NCBI GenBank assembly: GCA_044598425.1 | Contig: CP172536.1 | Location: forward strand, 1,488,001 to 1,552,000 | DNA length: 64,000 bases | Direction of reading: 5' to 3' | From: JAEVLT01 sp044598425 | Lineage (GTDB): Bacteria > Bacillota > Bacilli > Bacillales > Cytobacillaceae | Shown: in pieces, positions 24,087 through 32,749 of the stretch | Position numbering within the stretch: position 1 is the stretch's first letter | How the letters are laid out: every line of letters begins with the position of its first letter | Program-made: the position numbers and the translations under genes | Notes under the pieces: generated by a model | Databases searched by the model: none | Seen by the model: only the letters and a program-made list of their open reading frames with translations | What the model was told of the DNA's origin: nothing

Positions 24087-24164
24087 CTTTTAAATGATTC
24101 TAACTAACTTTTAATTCTCATAGCTTAATTAAAAGAAACAGACGTTTTTAAAATTGGATATTTA

Positions 24165-24330
24165 TAGGATAGGTGTGCATAAAAAGAAGAAAATGCGCTT
24201 AAAAGGGAAGTACGGTAAAAATCCGTCACGGTACCCGCCACTGTATGGATGAGCTTCATTGCATATGTCACTGAATGTTTTCGGGAAGACGCAATGAAAC
24301 GATGAATCTGAGTCAGGAGACCTGCCTAGT
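24165..24330 (+). promoter_or_regulatory. Cobalamin riboswitch 2, in series with the first
   Basis: A second full aptamer: AAAAGGGAAGTACGGTAAAA, ATCCGTCACGGTACCCGCC, ACTGTATGGATGAG, TCGGGAAGACGCAATG and the B12 box GAGTCAGGAGACCTGCC near 24310-24326. It differs in sequence from the first copy, so it is not a recent exact duplication. It has its own terminator at 24411-24440, directly before cbiW. Confidence 0.92.
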
Positions 24331-24410
24331 CCTAATTACTTCATTAAACCTACGGGATCATAGGGAGAGGTGGTGGATAATACAGCTGTTGCCTTTTTTG
24401 TATTCACTCT

Positions 24411-24440
24411 GCACCCCTAAGTCCATAGGGGTGCTTTTTT
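24411..24440 (+). terminator. Terminator belonging to riboswitch 2
   Basis: GCACCCCT and AGGGGTGC form a perfect 8-bp stem with an 8-base loop followed by six T, 28 bases before the cbiW start. Confidence 0.88.
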
Positions 24441-24468
24441 GCTTAGAAAAACGAAGGGAGAGTGTAGT

Positions 24469-24852
24469 ATGACTACATGGAATTTAAAAGGAACAAAACA
24501 CCATGTTTTAATTTGTAACGGAAGCAGCTGTCTGAGAAAAGGAGGGGAAGAAGCAACGCAGGCAATTCGAAATGAGATCGCAAACCTAGAATTAGATTCC
24601 TTCATACATACAACTAGAACAAGATGTAATGGAAGATGCAAGGATGCTCCTGTCGCAATTGTGTATCCAGAAGGTAATTGGTACAGGAACGTTACTCCAG
24701 AAGTGGGGGGCACTCTTGTTCGACAGCTTCTGACAGGCAGGTCTCTTCTTAAAGATTATCTCATTTATCAATACAGCCAAGATGAATTTATGCCTCCAGA
24801 GAAAACAGAATGTGTCGAAGGAGTACTAAAACCTGTAAAAAGGAGAGTTTAA
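24469..24852 (+). CDS. cbiW: Thioredoxin-fold [2Fe-2S] ferredoxin CbiW
   Basis: A 127-residue protein with a thioredoxin-like ferredoxin fold. Four cysteines expected to hold a [2Fe-2S] cluster lie in LICNGSSCLRKGG and TRTRCNGRCKDAP, followed by VYPEGNWYRNVTPE. GGGAGAG precedes ATG 24469; an upstream in-frame start at 24439 lies in the terminator tail and was not used. It is the first gene after the tandem riboswitches, matching cbiW at the head of the B. megaterium cobI operon. It probably passes electrons to a redox step of the corrin pathway, perhaps CbiH60 or CbiJ. Confidence 0.85.
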   Translation: MTTWNLKGTKHHVLICNGSSCLRKGGEEATQAIRNEIANLELDSFIHTTRTRCNGRCKDAPVAIVYPEGNWYRNVTPEVGGTLVRQLLTGRSLLKDYLIYQYSQDEFMPPEKTECVEGVLKPVKRRV

Positions 24853-24925
24853 CTACAGACTTTTTTCTTTTGGTTGGAAAAATATTGATAAGTTTCAATG
24901 CCATTGGATATAGGAAAGGAGCGAA

Positions 24926-26554
24926 ATGATGAAAGGAAAACTGTTGGTTATCGGTTTTGGACCCGGTGATGGAAAACATATTACAGAACGTGCAAAAGAA
25001 GCGATACAAGAAAGTGATATCATTATTGGGTATAAGACATATGTCGATTTGATTAAAGGGTTAATAGCAGAAAAGCAAATTATTAGCACTGGTATGACAG
25101 AAGAAGTGAACCGGGCTCAAGAAGCTGTAAAACAAGCCGAGCTGGGTAAAAAGGTTGCCGTAATATCAAGCGGTGATGCTGGTGTTTACGGAATGGCAGG
25201 ACTCGTTTATGAAGTATTGATTGAAAAAGGATGGAAAAAGGAATCAGGGGTTGAAGTCGAGATTATACCTGGAATTTCCGCGATTAACTCTTGTGCAGCG
25301 TTATTGGGAGCTCCTATCATGCATGATGCATGTACGATTAGTTTAAGCGACCATTTAACACCTTGGGAGTTAATCGAAAAAAGAATTGAAGCAGCCGCTC
25401 AGGCAGATTTTGTTATTGCTCTCTATAACCCAAAAAGTGGGAAAAGAACAAGGCAGATCATGGAAGCGCAAAAGATCCTGTTAAAATATCGGTCTGCCGA
25501 AACTCCCGTAGGACTTGTAAAGAGTGCCTATCGCGATAGCCAAAATGTGGTCATAACCAATTTAAAAGAAATGCTAGATTATGAGATTGGGATGTTAACG
25601 ACCGTGATAATTGGAAACTCTTCCACATTTTTCTATGATAACTTAATGATCACCCCACGAGGCTATCAACGGAAATATACATTAAATCAGGTGGTACAGC
25701 CATTAAAACCCCATCAGCGGTTACAAAAAGAAGCAGAACCTTGGGCGCTTCAGCAAACGGAAGATAGGATGCCACCGAAGAATCAGCCAGTCGCTGCCAT
25801 AACAGTAAAAGAATCTCCAAGGGAACTTGCTGAGGAAGCGTTACACAGGATTCTTGGGGAAAGCGAAGAGCTTTCAAAAAACTTGGTTGTTAAACAAACC
25901 ATTCAATCCATTTTTGAACTTGCAGTTAGTCCTGGTATTGCGAATAAAAAATTCACTCCAAAACAGATGATGACTCTATCTGAATTAGTAGGAGAAGAAG
26001 GAGTGATGGAATACACGCCAGACCATTATATTAAGCTACAAATTTTAACCTCAGAGCCTAATGAAGTCGTAGGAAAATTAAAAGATGCTAATTTTTTAGT
26101 TTCTCCAATAGGAGACGTCCTAACCGTAAAAGCCTGTGATTTTTGTGACGGAGAAAAGAAGGATGCCATTCCTTATGCAGAGGAACTGCATGAAAGGATT
26201 GGAGGAATAGAACTTCCGAAAGAATTAAAACTAGGAGTCAATGGCTGCGGCATGGCATGTTACGGCGCTGTAAAAGAGGATATTGGCATTATATACCGTA
26301 AAGGAGCATTTGACTTGTTTTTAGGGGCAAAGATAGCCGGAAGAAGTGCTTATCCGGGTCAAATAGTAGCGGAAGGAATAGCGCCTGAGGAAATCGTTGG
26401 GGTTGTCGAGCAGATTGTTCAAGAATACAAGCAGAAAGCATATCCTAATGAGCGCTTCTATAAATTTTTTAAACGAGTGAAGAGAATTCAAGGATTTGAA
26501 TATCAAGACATTACCCCCAAAATACAAATAGAAGCTGCGATATGTGGGGAGTAA
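24926..26554 (+). CDS. cbiH: CbiH60: cobalt-factor III C17-methyltransferase fused to a ferredoxin-like Fe-S domain
   Basis: This 542-residue fusion has a CbiH SAM methyltransferase at residues 1-245 (VIGFGPGDGKH at the N terminus, SSGDAGVYGMAGL, IPGISAINSCAALLGAP). After a linker comes a C-terminal domain like half of a nitrite/sulfite reductase. The [4Fe-4S] cysteines are C404, C407, C441 and C445 (CDFC and NGCGMAC). It catalyses C17 methylation and ring contraction of the cobalt-corrinoid. The same long form is known from B. megaterium, where the extra domain carries a cluster. Two adjacent ATGs follow GGAG, and either may be used. Confidence 0.92.
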   Translation: MMKGKLLVIGFGPGDGKHITERAKEAIQESDIIIGYKTYVDLIKGLIAEKQIISTGMTEEVNRAQEAVKQAELGKKVAVISSGDAGVYGMAGLVYEVLIEKGWKKESGVEVEIIPGISAINSCAALLGAPIMHDACTISLSDHLTPWELIEKRIEAAAQADFVIALYNPKSGKRTRQIMEAQKILLKYRSAETPVGLVKSAYRDSQNVVITNLKEMLDYEIGMLTTVIIGNSSTFFYDNLMITPRGYQRKYTLNQVVQPLKPHQRLQKEAEPWALQQTEDRMPPKNQPVAAITVKESPRELAEEALHRILGESEELSKNLVVKQTIQSIFELAVSPGIANKKFTPKQMMTLSELVGEEGVMEYTPDHYIKLQILTSEPNEVVGKLKDANFLVSPIGDVLTVKACDFCDGEKKDAIPYAEELHERIGGIELPKELKLGVNGCGMACYGAVKEDIGIIYRKGAFDLFLGAKIAGRSAYPGQIVAEGIAPEEIVGVVEQIVQEYKQKAYPNERFYKFFKRVKRIQGFEYQDITPKIQIEAAICGE

Positions 26555-26614
26555 GTGGAAGTATTAGAGTGGACGATCGATAAGATTGGTCATTAAGCAA
26601 GGGGAGAAACCATT

Positions 26615-27520
26615 TTGAAAGCAATTCTATTTGTCGGTCATGGTAGTAAAGATCACGAAGGAAATGATCAAGTTCGTCAGTTTATTGAATCGATGAGTAT
26701 AAAGTGGGACGATAACATACATGTTCAAACGAGTTTTTTAGAATTTGAAAATCCAACGATCAATCAAGGAATTGATGTATGTGTTGAAAAAGGGGCTGAC
26801 CATATTGTGGTTATTCCTATTATGCTCTTGCAAGCGGGACACTCAAAAATTCATATTCCAGCGGCTATTGATGAGGCGAAAAAGAAATATCCGTTTGTAC
26901 AGTTTACCTATGGCAGGCCGATTGGCGTTCATGAGGAAACATTTGTAATCTTAAAAAAGAGATTAACAGAAACCGGGGAGAACTTGGATCATCCCGATCC
27001 CGATACAGCAGTTCTTTTGTTAGGGCGAGGTGGAAGTGACCCGGATGCGAATAGTGATTTATATAAAATTTCAAGATTACTATGGGAAAAGACCAACTAT
27101 AAAATAGTTGAGCCAGCTTTTATGGGAGTAACCTCCCCCTTAGTAAATGAAGGAATCGAGCGGTGTATAAAATTAGGAGCAAAGAAAGTGATTATCTTGC
27201 CTTACTTTTTATTTACTGGAATCTTGATCAAACGATTAGAAAAGATGATGGTTGCATTTCAAAAACAATACTCCGCCGTTGAATTTATATTGGCAGGTTA
27301 TTTCGGATATCATCCAAGATTGCAAACCATTTTAATTGAACGGGTGGAAGAAGCATTCCAGGGGGAGGTAAAGATGAATTGTGATACCTGCCAATATAGA
27401 CTGGATGCTATGGAACATATGCATCACCATCATCATCATGATCACCACCATGATCACCATCAACATGAACATAGTCGGCACCACGAACAAGAATCACAAA
27501 AGGCAGGGGAGCAAAGATGA
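26615..27520 (+). CDS. cbiX: Sirohydrochlorin cobaltochelatase CbiX, long form with histidine-rich tail
   Basis: A 301-residue chelatase with two CbiX repeats (FVGHGSKDHEGNDQVRQF and LLGRGGSDPDANSDL at the starts of the halves). It inserts cobalt into sirohydrochlorin, the committing step of the early-cobalt route. The C terminus has MNCDTC, an MxCxxC motif linked to an Fe-S cluster in B. megaterium CbiX. It is followed by a stretch in which most residues are His or Asp (about residues 267-292), probably for binding Co2+ or Ni2+. The TTG start follows GGGGAGA. It overlaps cbiJ by four bases. Confidence 0.93.
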   Translation: MKAILFVGHGSKDHEGNDQVRQFIESMSIKWDDNIHVQTSFLEFENPTINQGIDVCVEKGADHIVVIPIMLLQAGHSKIHIPAAIDEAKKKYPFVQFTYGRPIGVHEETFVILKKRLTETGENLDHPDPDTAVLLLGRGGSDPDANSDLYKISRLLWEKTNYKIVEPAFMGVTSPLVNEGIERCIKLGAKKVIILPYFLFTGILIKRLEKMMVAFQKQYSAVEFILAGYFGYHPRLQTILIERVEEAFQGEVKMNCDTCQYRLDAMEHMHHHHHHDHHHDHHQHEHSRHHEQESQKAGEQR

Positions 27521-28296
27521 TTTTACTATTAGCCGGAACAAGTGATGCACGAGCATTGGCTATAGAAATGATGAAAGCGGGCTTCAGTCTCCTTGCTACC
27601 GTAGTAACCGAAAGTGCCGCGAATGAGCTAAGGAAGTCAGGCATTAATGTACAAGTAGGAAGATTAACAGCAGAAGAAATGGTGAGTTTGATTGAAACAA
27701 AAGAAATTCAAATAGTTGTGGATGCAAGTCATCCCTTTGCAGAAGAAGCTTCTAAGAACGCTATGAACGCCTCGAAAACAGCGGATGTTCCCTACATCCG
27801 CTACGAGCGAGAGTCCCAAACCTTCCAATACGAAAAGTTAATCGTAGCAGAAAGCTACGAAGAAGCAGCGGAGATAGCAGCAGCCAAAAAAGGGGTTGTG
27901 ATGTTAACAACAGGAAGCAAGACACTTCAGATTTTTGCGGAGAAATTATTAGGAAAGCCGGATATTCGGTTGGTTGCCCGGATGCTGCCACGCGTTGATA
28001 ATATGGAAAAATGCGAACAGCTAGGGTTTCCGCAAAAAAATATTGTTGCAATTCAAGGGCCATTTTCAAAGGAGTTAGATCAAGCCCTTTATAAACAATA
28101 TGGTGTGACCTTAATGGTTACCAAGGAAAGCGGTAAGGTGGGTTCTGTTGATGAGAAGTTGGAAGCAGCAAAGGAACTGGGGATCGAGGTCATTATGATT
28201 GGCCGGCCAAAAATGAATTATGGAATGGTATTTTCTCATTTTACTGAAGTGATCAAAGAGTTAAACAAAAAGTTCGGTTCCACATTAACCGTCTGA
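27517..28296 (+). CDS. cbiJ: Cobalt-precorrin-6A reductase CbiJ
   Basis: A 259-residue reductase of the CobK/CbiJ family. It starts MILLLAGTSDARALAIEM, and VDASHPFAEEASKNA and TKESGKVGSVDEKLEAA are family hallmarks. It reduces the macrocycle of cobalt-precorrin-6A with a nicotinamide cofactor. It overlaps cbiX (ATGA) and has the same neighbours as in other Bacillus cob operons. Confidence 0.9.
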   Translation: MILLLAGTSDARALAIEMMKAGFSLLATVVTESAANELRKSGINVQVGRLTAEEMVSLIETKEIQIVVDASHPFAEEASKNAMNASKTADVPYIRYERESQTFQYEKLIVAESYEEAAEIAAAKKGVVMLTTGSKTLQIFAEKLLGKPDIRLVARMLPRVDNMEKCEQLGFPQKNIVAIQGPFSKELDQALYKQYGVTLMVTKESGKVGSVDEKLEAAKELGIEVIMIGRPKMNYGMVFSHFTEVIKELNKKFGSTLTV

Positions 28297-28328
28297 AAGA
28301 GGTAAAACCATAATGAGGAGAGAAGTTA

Positions 28329-28976
28329 ATGGATTTTCGTACTGAGTTTAAACCGGTAACGGTTCAGCCGCAGCAAATTGAAGACAGAAGTTTTGAAATG
28401 ATCAATGAAGAAATTGGGGAACATCCTTATACGGATGAGCAATATCCCATTGTGCAGCGTATCATTCATGCATCAGCAGACTTTGAATTGGGCAAAAGTG
28501 TGCTTTTTCATCCAGAAGCAGTTCAGGCCGGAATTCAGGCTATTCGCAACGGGAAAATAGTTGTCGCGGATGTTCAAATGATTCAAGGCGGGGTGAATAA
28601 AACACGCATTGAAAAGTATGGCGGAGAAGTCAAAGTTTATATTTCTGATCCAGATGTTGTGCAGGAGGCTAAAAGATTAAATACAACAAGGGCTATTATC
28701 TCAATGAGAAAAGCAGTAAAAGAAGCGAAAGGCGGAATATTTGCTATAGGAAATGCGCCAACTGCGCTACTTGAGCTCATCCGTCTCATTAAAGAAGGTG
28801 AAGCAAAACCGGGTCTTGTAATAGGTCTGCCGGTAGGTTTTGTTTCAGCCGCAGAATCGAAAGAAGAATTAGCGAAGCTCGACATTCCGTTTATTACAAA
28901 TATTGGGAGAAAAGGCGGGAGTACGATCACTGTCGCAGCACTAAATGCCATTTCCATTCTTGCAGATCGGGTGTAG
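28329..28976 (+). CDS. cbiC: Cobalt-precorrin-8 methylmutase CbiC
   Basis: A 215-residue mutase that moves the C11 methyl group to C12, giving cobyrinic acid. Family motifs are IIHASADFE with the catalytic histidine (about residue 42), ADVQMIQGGVNKTR, GNAPTALLEL and GLPVGFVSAAESK. GGAGAG precedes the ATG by about nine bases. Length is normal. It is 32 bases after cbiJ and three bases before cbiD. Confidence 0.93.
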   Translation: MDFRTEFKPVTVQPQQIEDRSFEMINEEIGEHPYTDEQYPIVQRIIHASADFELGKSVLFHPEAVQAGIQAIRNGKIVVADVQMIQGGVNKTRIEKYGGEVKVYISDPDVVQEAKRLNTTRAIISMRKAVKEAKGGIFAIGNAPTALLELIRLIKEGEAKPGLVIGLPVGFVSAAESKEELAKLDIPFITNIGRKGGSTITVAALNAISILADRV

Positions 28977-28979
28977 GGC

Positions 28980-30083
28980 ATGCAAGAAGTACCAAAAAAA
29001 AAGCTGCGAGAAGGATATACGACAGGGGCCTGTGCAGCGGCAGCGACAAAGGCGGCGCTGACGGCGTTAATTACAGGTGAATCGCAAACAGAGTCCACTA
29101 TTTATTTGCCAGTTAAAAGGTTTGCGACTTTTCAAATGGAAAGCTGTGAGAGCAATGAAAAGCAGGCAACCGCAAGCACGATTAAGGATGCGGGGGATGA
29201 TCCGGATGCGACCCATGGGGCTTTGATCGTTTCTACCGTTTCTTGGTTAGAAGAACCAGGGATCGTTCTTGACGGGGGGATAGGGGTTGGACGTGTAACA
29301 AAGGAAGGACTGCCGGTTCCGGTCGGGGAGGCTGCAATCAACCCTGTTCCGAGAAAGATGATCCGTGAGACTGCTGAAGAGGTTTTAAAAGAATACGGTA
29401 TCGAAAAAGGGGTCAAAATAGTGATTTCCGTCCCGTCCGGTGAAGAAATAGCAAAAAAAACCCTTAACGGGCGCTTGGGGATTATTGGGGGAATATCCAT
29501 ACTGGGCACTCGCGGTATTGTTGTTCCGTTTTCAACAGCAGCCTATAAGGCCAGTATCATTCAGGCCATTAGTGTGGCAAGAGCAAGCGGGTGTGAGCAT
29601 ATCGTCATTACCACTGGCGGACGAAGCGAAAAATATGCAATGAACCAATTTCCAAACCTCCCTGAGGAAGCTTTTGTAGAGATGGGGGACTTTGTCGGTT
29701 TCACGCTTAAACAGTGCAAGAAGCAGGGGGTGAAACGAGTATCAATGGTTGGCATGATGGGGAAATTTTCAAAAGTTGCTATGGGGAGTATGATGGTTCA
29801 CTCTAGAGGCTCGTCTGTCGATTTTCAATTTTTGGCCGATATTGCAAACAGCGTTGGAGCAGATCTAGCGCTAATTGAGGAAATAAAAAATGCGAATACG
29901 GCTTCACAAGTGGGAGACATAATGGTTGCCCATGGCTACTCTTCATTTTTTGAAAAATTAAGCGACTATTGCTGCCTTGCTGCGTTAAAGGAAGTGGGTG
30001 GCGGAATAACGGTAGACACTTCCCTATATACGTTAAAGGGGGTATTTTTAGGGGAGGCGATGCGAAAGGATGACAGCTATTAA
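28980..30083 (+). CDS. cbiD: Cobalt-precorrin-5B C1-methyltransferase CbiD
   Basis: A 367-residue protein with the CbiD start REGYTTGACAAAATKAAL, DAGDDPDATHGA, and ITTGGRSEKYAM. It methylates C1 of the corrin ring with SAM in the anaerobic branch, and its presence marks this route over the aerobic cobF route. Its ribosome site is weak, which fits coupling to cbiC three bases upstream. It overlaps the start of cbiET by 14 bases. Confidence 0.93.
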   Translation: MQEVPKKKLREGYTTGACAAAATKAALTALITGESQTESTIYLPVKRFATFQMESCESNEKQATASTIKDAGDDPDATHGALIVSTVSWLEEPGIVLDGGIGVGRVTKEGLPVPVGEAAINPVPRKMIRETAEEVLKEYGIEKGVKIVISVPSGEEIAKKTLNGRLGIIGGISILGTRGIVVPFSTAAYKASIIQAISVARASGCEHIVITTGGRSEKYAMNQFPNLPEEAFVEMGDFVGFTLKQCKKQGVKRVSMVGMMGKFSKVAMGSMMVHSRGSSVDFQFLADIANSVGADLALIEEIKNANTASQVGDIMVAHGYSSFFEKLSDYCCLAALKEVGGGITVDTSLYTLKGVFLGEAMRKDDSY

Positions 30084-31284
30084 AATGATTGGCATTGGAG
30101 ATGAAGGTAGAGTTAGCCTGCTTCCAATGTATGAAAAGTGGATAGAAGAAAGTGACTTGTTAATAGGAGGAAAACGGCAACTTGCTTTTTTTCCCGATTA
30201 CAAAGGAGAAAAAATGGTAATTGAGAGCGGTCTTTCTTCGCTTGTTGAACGCTTGAAGACGGAGAAGAAAAATGTAGTCATTCTCGCTTCAGGGGACCCT
30301 TTGTTTTTTGGAATTGGCAGCTATTTATCTTCAAAAATCGAATTAGAAATTTATCCTTATTTAAGCTCTGTCCAGCTTGCATTCGCGAAAATGGGTGAAA
30401 GATGGCAGGACGCTTATTTTACAAGTGTACATGGCAGAAGTATGAAAGGGCTGGCACAGCGTATTGATGGGAAAGAGAAAGTTGCCATTTTAACAGACAA
30501 AGAAAATTCGCCAAGTAAAATCGCTCAGTACTTGTTAACCTTCGGCATGACTGAATATCAGGCGTTTGTTGGAGAAAATTTGGGCAGTACAAACGAACGA
30601 TGCCGCTTGTTAACGCTTGATGAAATGAAGGAAGCAGAGTTTTCTCCGCTTAATGTCGTTATTTTAAAGAAAACCGGAAAAAGTCCGCAGTGGTCTATTG
30701 GGATTGAAGATAAGGAATTTTTTCAGAGAAAACCGGAAAAAGGATTGATCACGAAAAAGGAGATTCGAACCTTAAGCATCAGTGCACTTCACTTAAAGGT
30801 AGATAGTATTGTTTGGGACATTGGTACTTGTACAGGTTCGGTAGCGATTGAAGCGGCAAAAATCGCCCGGGAAGGACAGATCTTTGCGATTGAGAAGAAC
30901 GAGGGAGATTTGGAAAACTGCAAACAAAATTTAGTCAAGTTTCGTGTCGATGCAACCCTTATTCACGGTAAAGCACCTGAAGGATTAGACAGCTTCGCGG
31001 ATCCAGATGCTGTATTTATTGGGGGAACGGCCGGCGGGATGGATGAAATTTTGGATATTTGCTGCAACCGTTTACGAGATGGGGGACGCATTGTACTTAA
31101 TGCCGTGACAATAGAAAATTTATCAGAAGCGTTGCTGGCCTTTAAGAAACGGGGATTTCATACAAATATTACACTTGCGCAAATTTCAAGAAGTAAGCCC
31201 ATCTTGAATCTTACTAGATTGGATGCCTTGAATCCTGTTTACATTATTGAAGCACAGCGTGAGGAAGGGGAAAAAATATGCTAG
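30070..31284 (+). CDS. cbiET: CbiET: fused cobalt-precorrin-7 C5-methyltransferase and C15-methyltransferase/decarboxylase
   Basis: A 404-residue fusion. The N-terminal 200 residues are CbiE (MIGIGDEG start, ILASGDPLFFGIGSYL). The C-terminal part from about 210 is CbiT, a class I SAM methyltransferase (SIVWDIGTCTGSVAIEAAK for SAM binding, then DAVFIGGTAGGMDEIL). It methylates C5 and C15 and removes the C12 acetate carboxyl. A matching fusion exists as CobL in aerobic organisms. It overlaps both neighbours. Confidence 0.93.
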   Translation: MTAIKMIGIGDEGRVSLLPMYEKWIEESDLLIGGKRQLAFFPDYKGEKMVIESGLSSLVERLKTEKKNVVILASGDPLFFGIGSYLSSKIELEIYPYLSSVQLAFAKMGERWQDAYFTSVHGRSMKGLAQRIDGKEKVAILTDKENSPSKIAQYLLTFGMTEYQAFVGENLGSTNERCRLLTLDEMKEAEFSPLNVVILKKTGKSPQWSIGIEDKEFFQRKPEKGLITKKEIRTLSISALHLKVDSIVWDIGTCTGSVAIEAAKIAREGQIFAIEKNEGDLENCKQNLVKFRVDATLIHGKAPEGLDSFADPDAVFIGGTAGGMDEILDICCNRLRDGGRIVLNAVTIENLSEALLAFKKRGFHTNITLAQISRSKPILNLTRLDALNPVYIIEAQREEGEKIC

Positions 31285-31979
31285 GTACATTATACGGCTT
31301 AGGAGTTGGCCCAGGGGACCCAGAGCTAATCACCGTGAAGGCATTTAGAAAATTAAAGGAATCACCGGTTATTGCCTATCCAAAGAAGCAAAAAGGCAGC
31401 AAAAGCTATGCCCATCGAATAGTAGATGTTTATTTTCAGCCGAATGAAAAAGAAATGCTCGGTCTTGTGTTTCCGATGACAAAAGATCCAGCTGCATTGG
31501 AAAGAAAATGGAGCGAAACAGTAGATCGTGTGTGGGAAAAGCTGAAGGAAGGGAAAGATGTTGCCTTTGTAACAGAAGGAGATCCTCTTCTTTACAGTAC
31601 CTTTATACATATGATGCGCTTAATGCAAGAAAAACACCCGGAAGTACCGATTGAAGTAATTCCAGGAATTTCTTCTATCAATGGAGCAGCTTCAAGGCTC
31701 GGGATTCCGCTAGCAGACGGTGATGAGCATGTGGCAATTGTCCCGGCACGAGATGACTATGAAACAATGAAAAAAGTCATTGAGGACAATGATTGTATTA
31801 TTTTTATCAAAGTAGCTAAAGTAATCGATTTATTGCTTGAAGTATTACGTGAGTTGGATTTGCTTCACAAGGCTTCTGTCGTCACAAAGGTGACATCGGA
31901 TGAAGAAATTATTTGGAGAACAGACGAGCTAGAAGAGGTAGAACTCGAATACTTAACATTGATGGTGGTGAGAAAATGA
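31278..31979 (+). CDS. cbiL: Cobalt-factor II C20-methyltransferase CbiL
   Basis: A 233-residue SAM-dependent tetrapyrrole methylase with YGLGVGPGDPELITVKA, FVTEGDPLLYSTF and VIPGISSINGAASRLG. It adds the C20 methyl group that is later lost in ring contraction. It overlaps cbiET by seven bases and cbiF by four, so translation is probably coupled. Confidence 0.92.
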   Translation: MLGTLYGLGVGPGDPELITVKAFRKLKESPVIAYPKKQKGSKSYAHRIVDVYFQPNEKEMLGLVFPMTKDPAALERKWSETVDRVWEKLKEGKDVAFVTEGDPLLYSTFIHMMRLMQEKHPEVPIEVIPGISSINGAASRLGIPLADGDEHVAIVPARDDYETMKKVIEDNDCIIFIKVAKVIDLLLEVLRELDLLHKASVVTKVTSDEEIIWRTDELEEVELEYLTLMVVRK

Positions 31980-32749
31980 CGCTTTATATCATCGGTGCGG
32001 GTCCTGGAGATCCAGATTTAATTACGGTAAAAGGTCTTAAACATCTTCAGGAAGCAGACGTGGTTCTTTATGCTGATTCCCTTGTTAATGAAGAATTAAT
32101 TGCAAAAGTGAAGCCATCTGCAGAGGTAATGAAGACAGCAGGCATGCATTTAGAGGAAATGGTTGACATAATGATTGACCGAATAAAGCAAGGCAAAAAA
32201 GTCGTTCGTGTCCACACAGGAGATCCAGCTGTATATGGAGCCATTATGGAGCAAATCGTTCTTTTAAAAAAGAAAGATATTGACGTGGAGATTGTTCCGG
32301 GGGTTAGCTCCGTGTTTGCAGCGGCGGCGGCTGCACAAGCCGAGCTGACGATTCCGGATTTAACTCAAACCGTTATTTTAACAAGGGCTGAGGGTAGAAC
32401 GCCAGTACCTGAATTTGAGAAGTTAGCGGATTTAGCCAAACATCATTGCACGATTGCTCTTTTCTTAAGTGCGACATTAACAAAAAAGCTTGTAAAGGAA
32501 TTAACTGATGCAGGTTGGAGCAAGGATACCCCTGTTGCTGTTGTCTATAAGGCATCGTGGCCAGATCAAAAAATCGTTCGGACAACATTGGAACGTTTGG
32601 ATGAAGATATGCGAGCGAACGGCATTCGGAAACAAGCAATGATTTTGGCTGGATGGGCGCTCGATGAAAACATCCACGATCAAAATTACCGTTCGAAGCT
32701 GTACGACAAAACCTTTACTCACGGATTTCGCCGGGGGGTGGAGGCTTGA
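31976..32749 (+). CDS. cbiF: Cobalt-precorrin-4 C11-methyltransferase CbiF
   Basis: A 257-residue methylase starting MTLYIIGAGPGDPDLITVKG, with VHTGDPAVYGAIMEQ and VPGVSSVFAAAAAAQAELT. It methylates C11. ATG 31976 overlaps the cbiL stop (ATGA); a longer frame to 31913 lies wholly within cbiL and was rejected. It ends at TGATG, where cbiG begins. Confidence 0.92.
   Translation: MTLYIIGAGPGDPDLITVKGLKHLQEADVVLYADSLVNEELIAKVKPSAEVMKTAGMHLEEMVDIMIDRIKQGKKVVRVHTGDPAVYGAIMEQIVLLKKKDIDVEIVPGVSSVFAAAAAAQAELTIPDLTQTVILTRAEGRTPVPEFEKLADLAKHHCTIALFLSATLTKKLVKELTDAGWSKDTPVAVVYKASWPDQKIVRTTLERLDEDMRANGIRKQAMILAGWALDENIHDQNYRSKLYDKTFTHGFRRGVEA

Noticed and set aside
24275..24472. 65-codon frame across the second cobalamin riboswitch
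   Set aside because: It runs through the conserved aptamer and its terminator, so the sequence is explained by RNA structure and not by coding.
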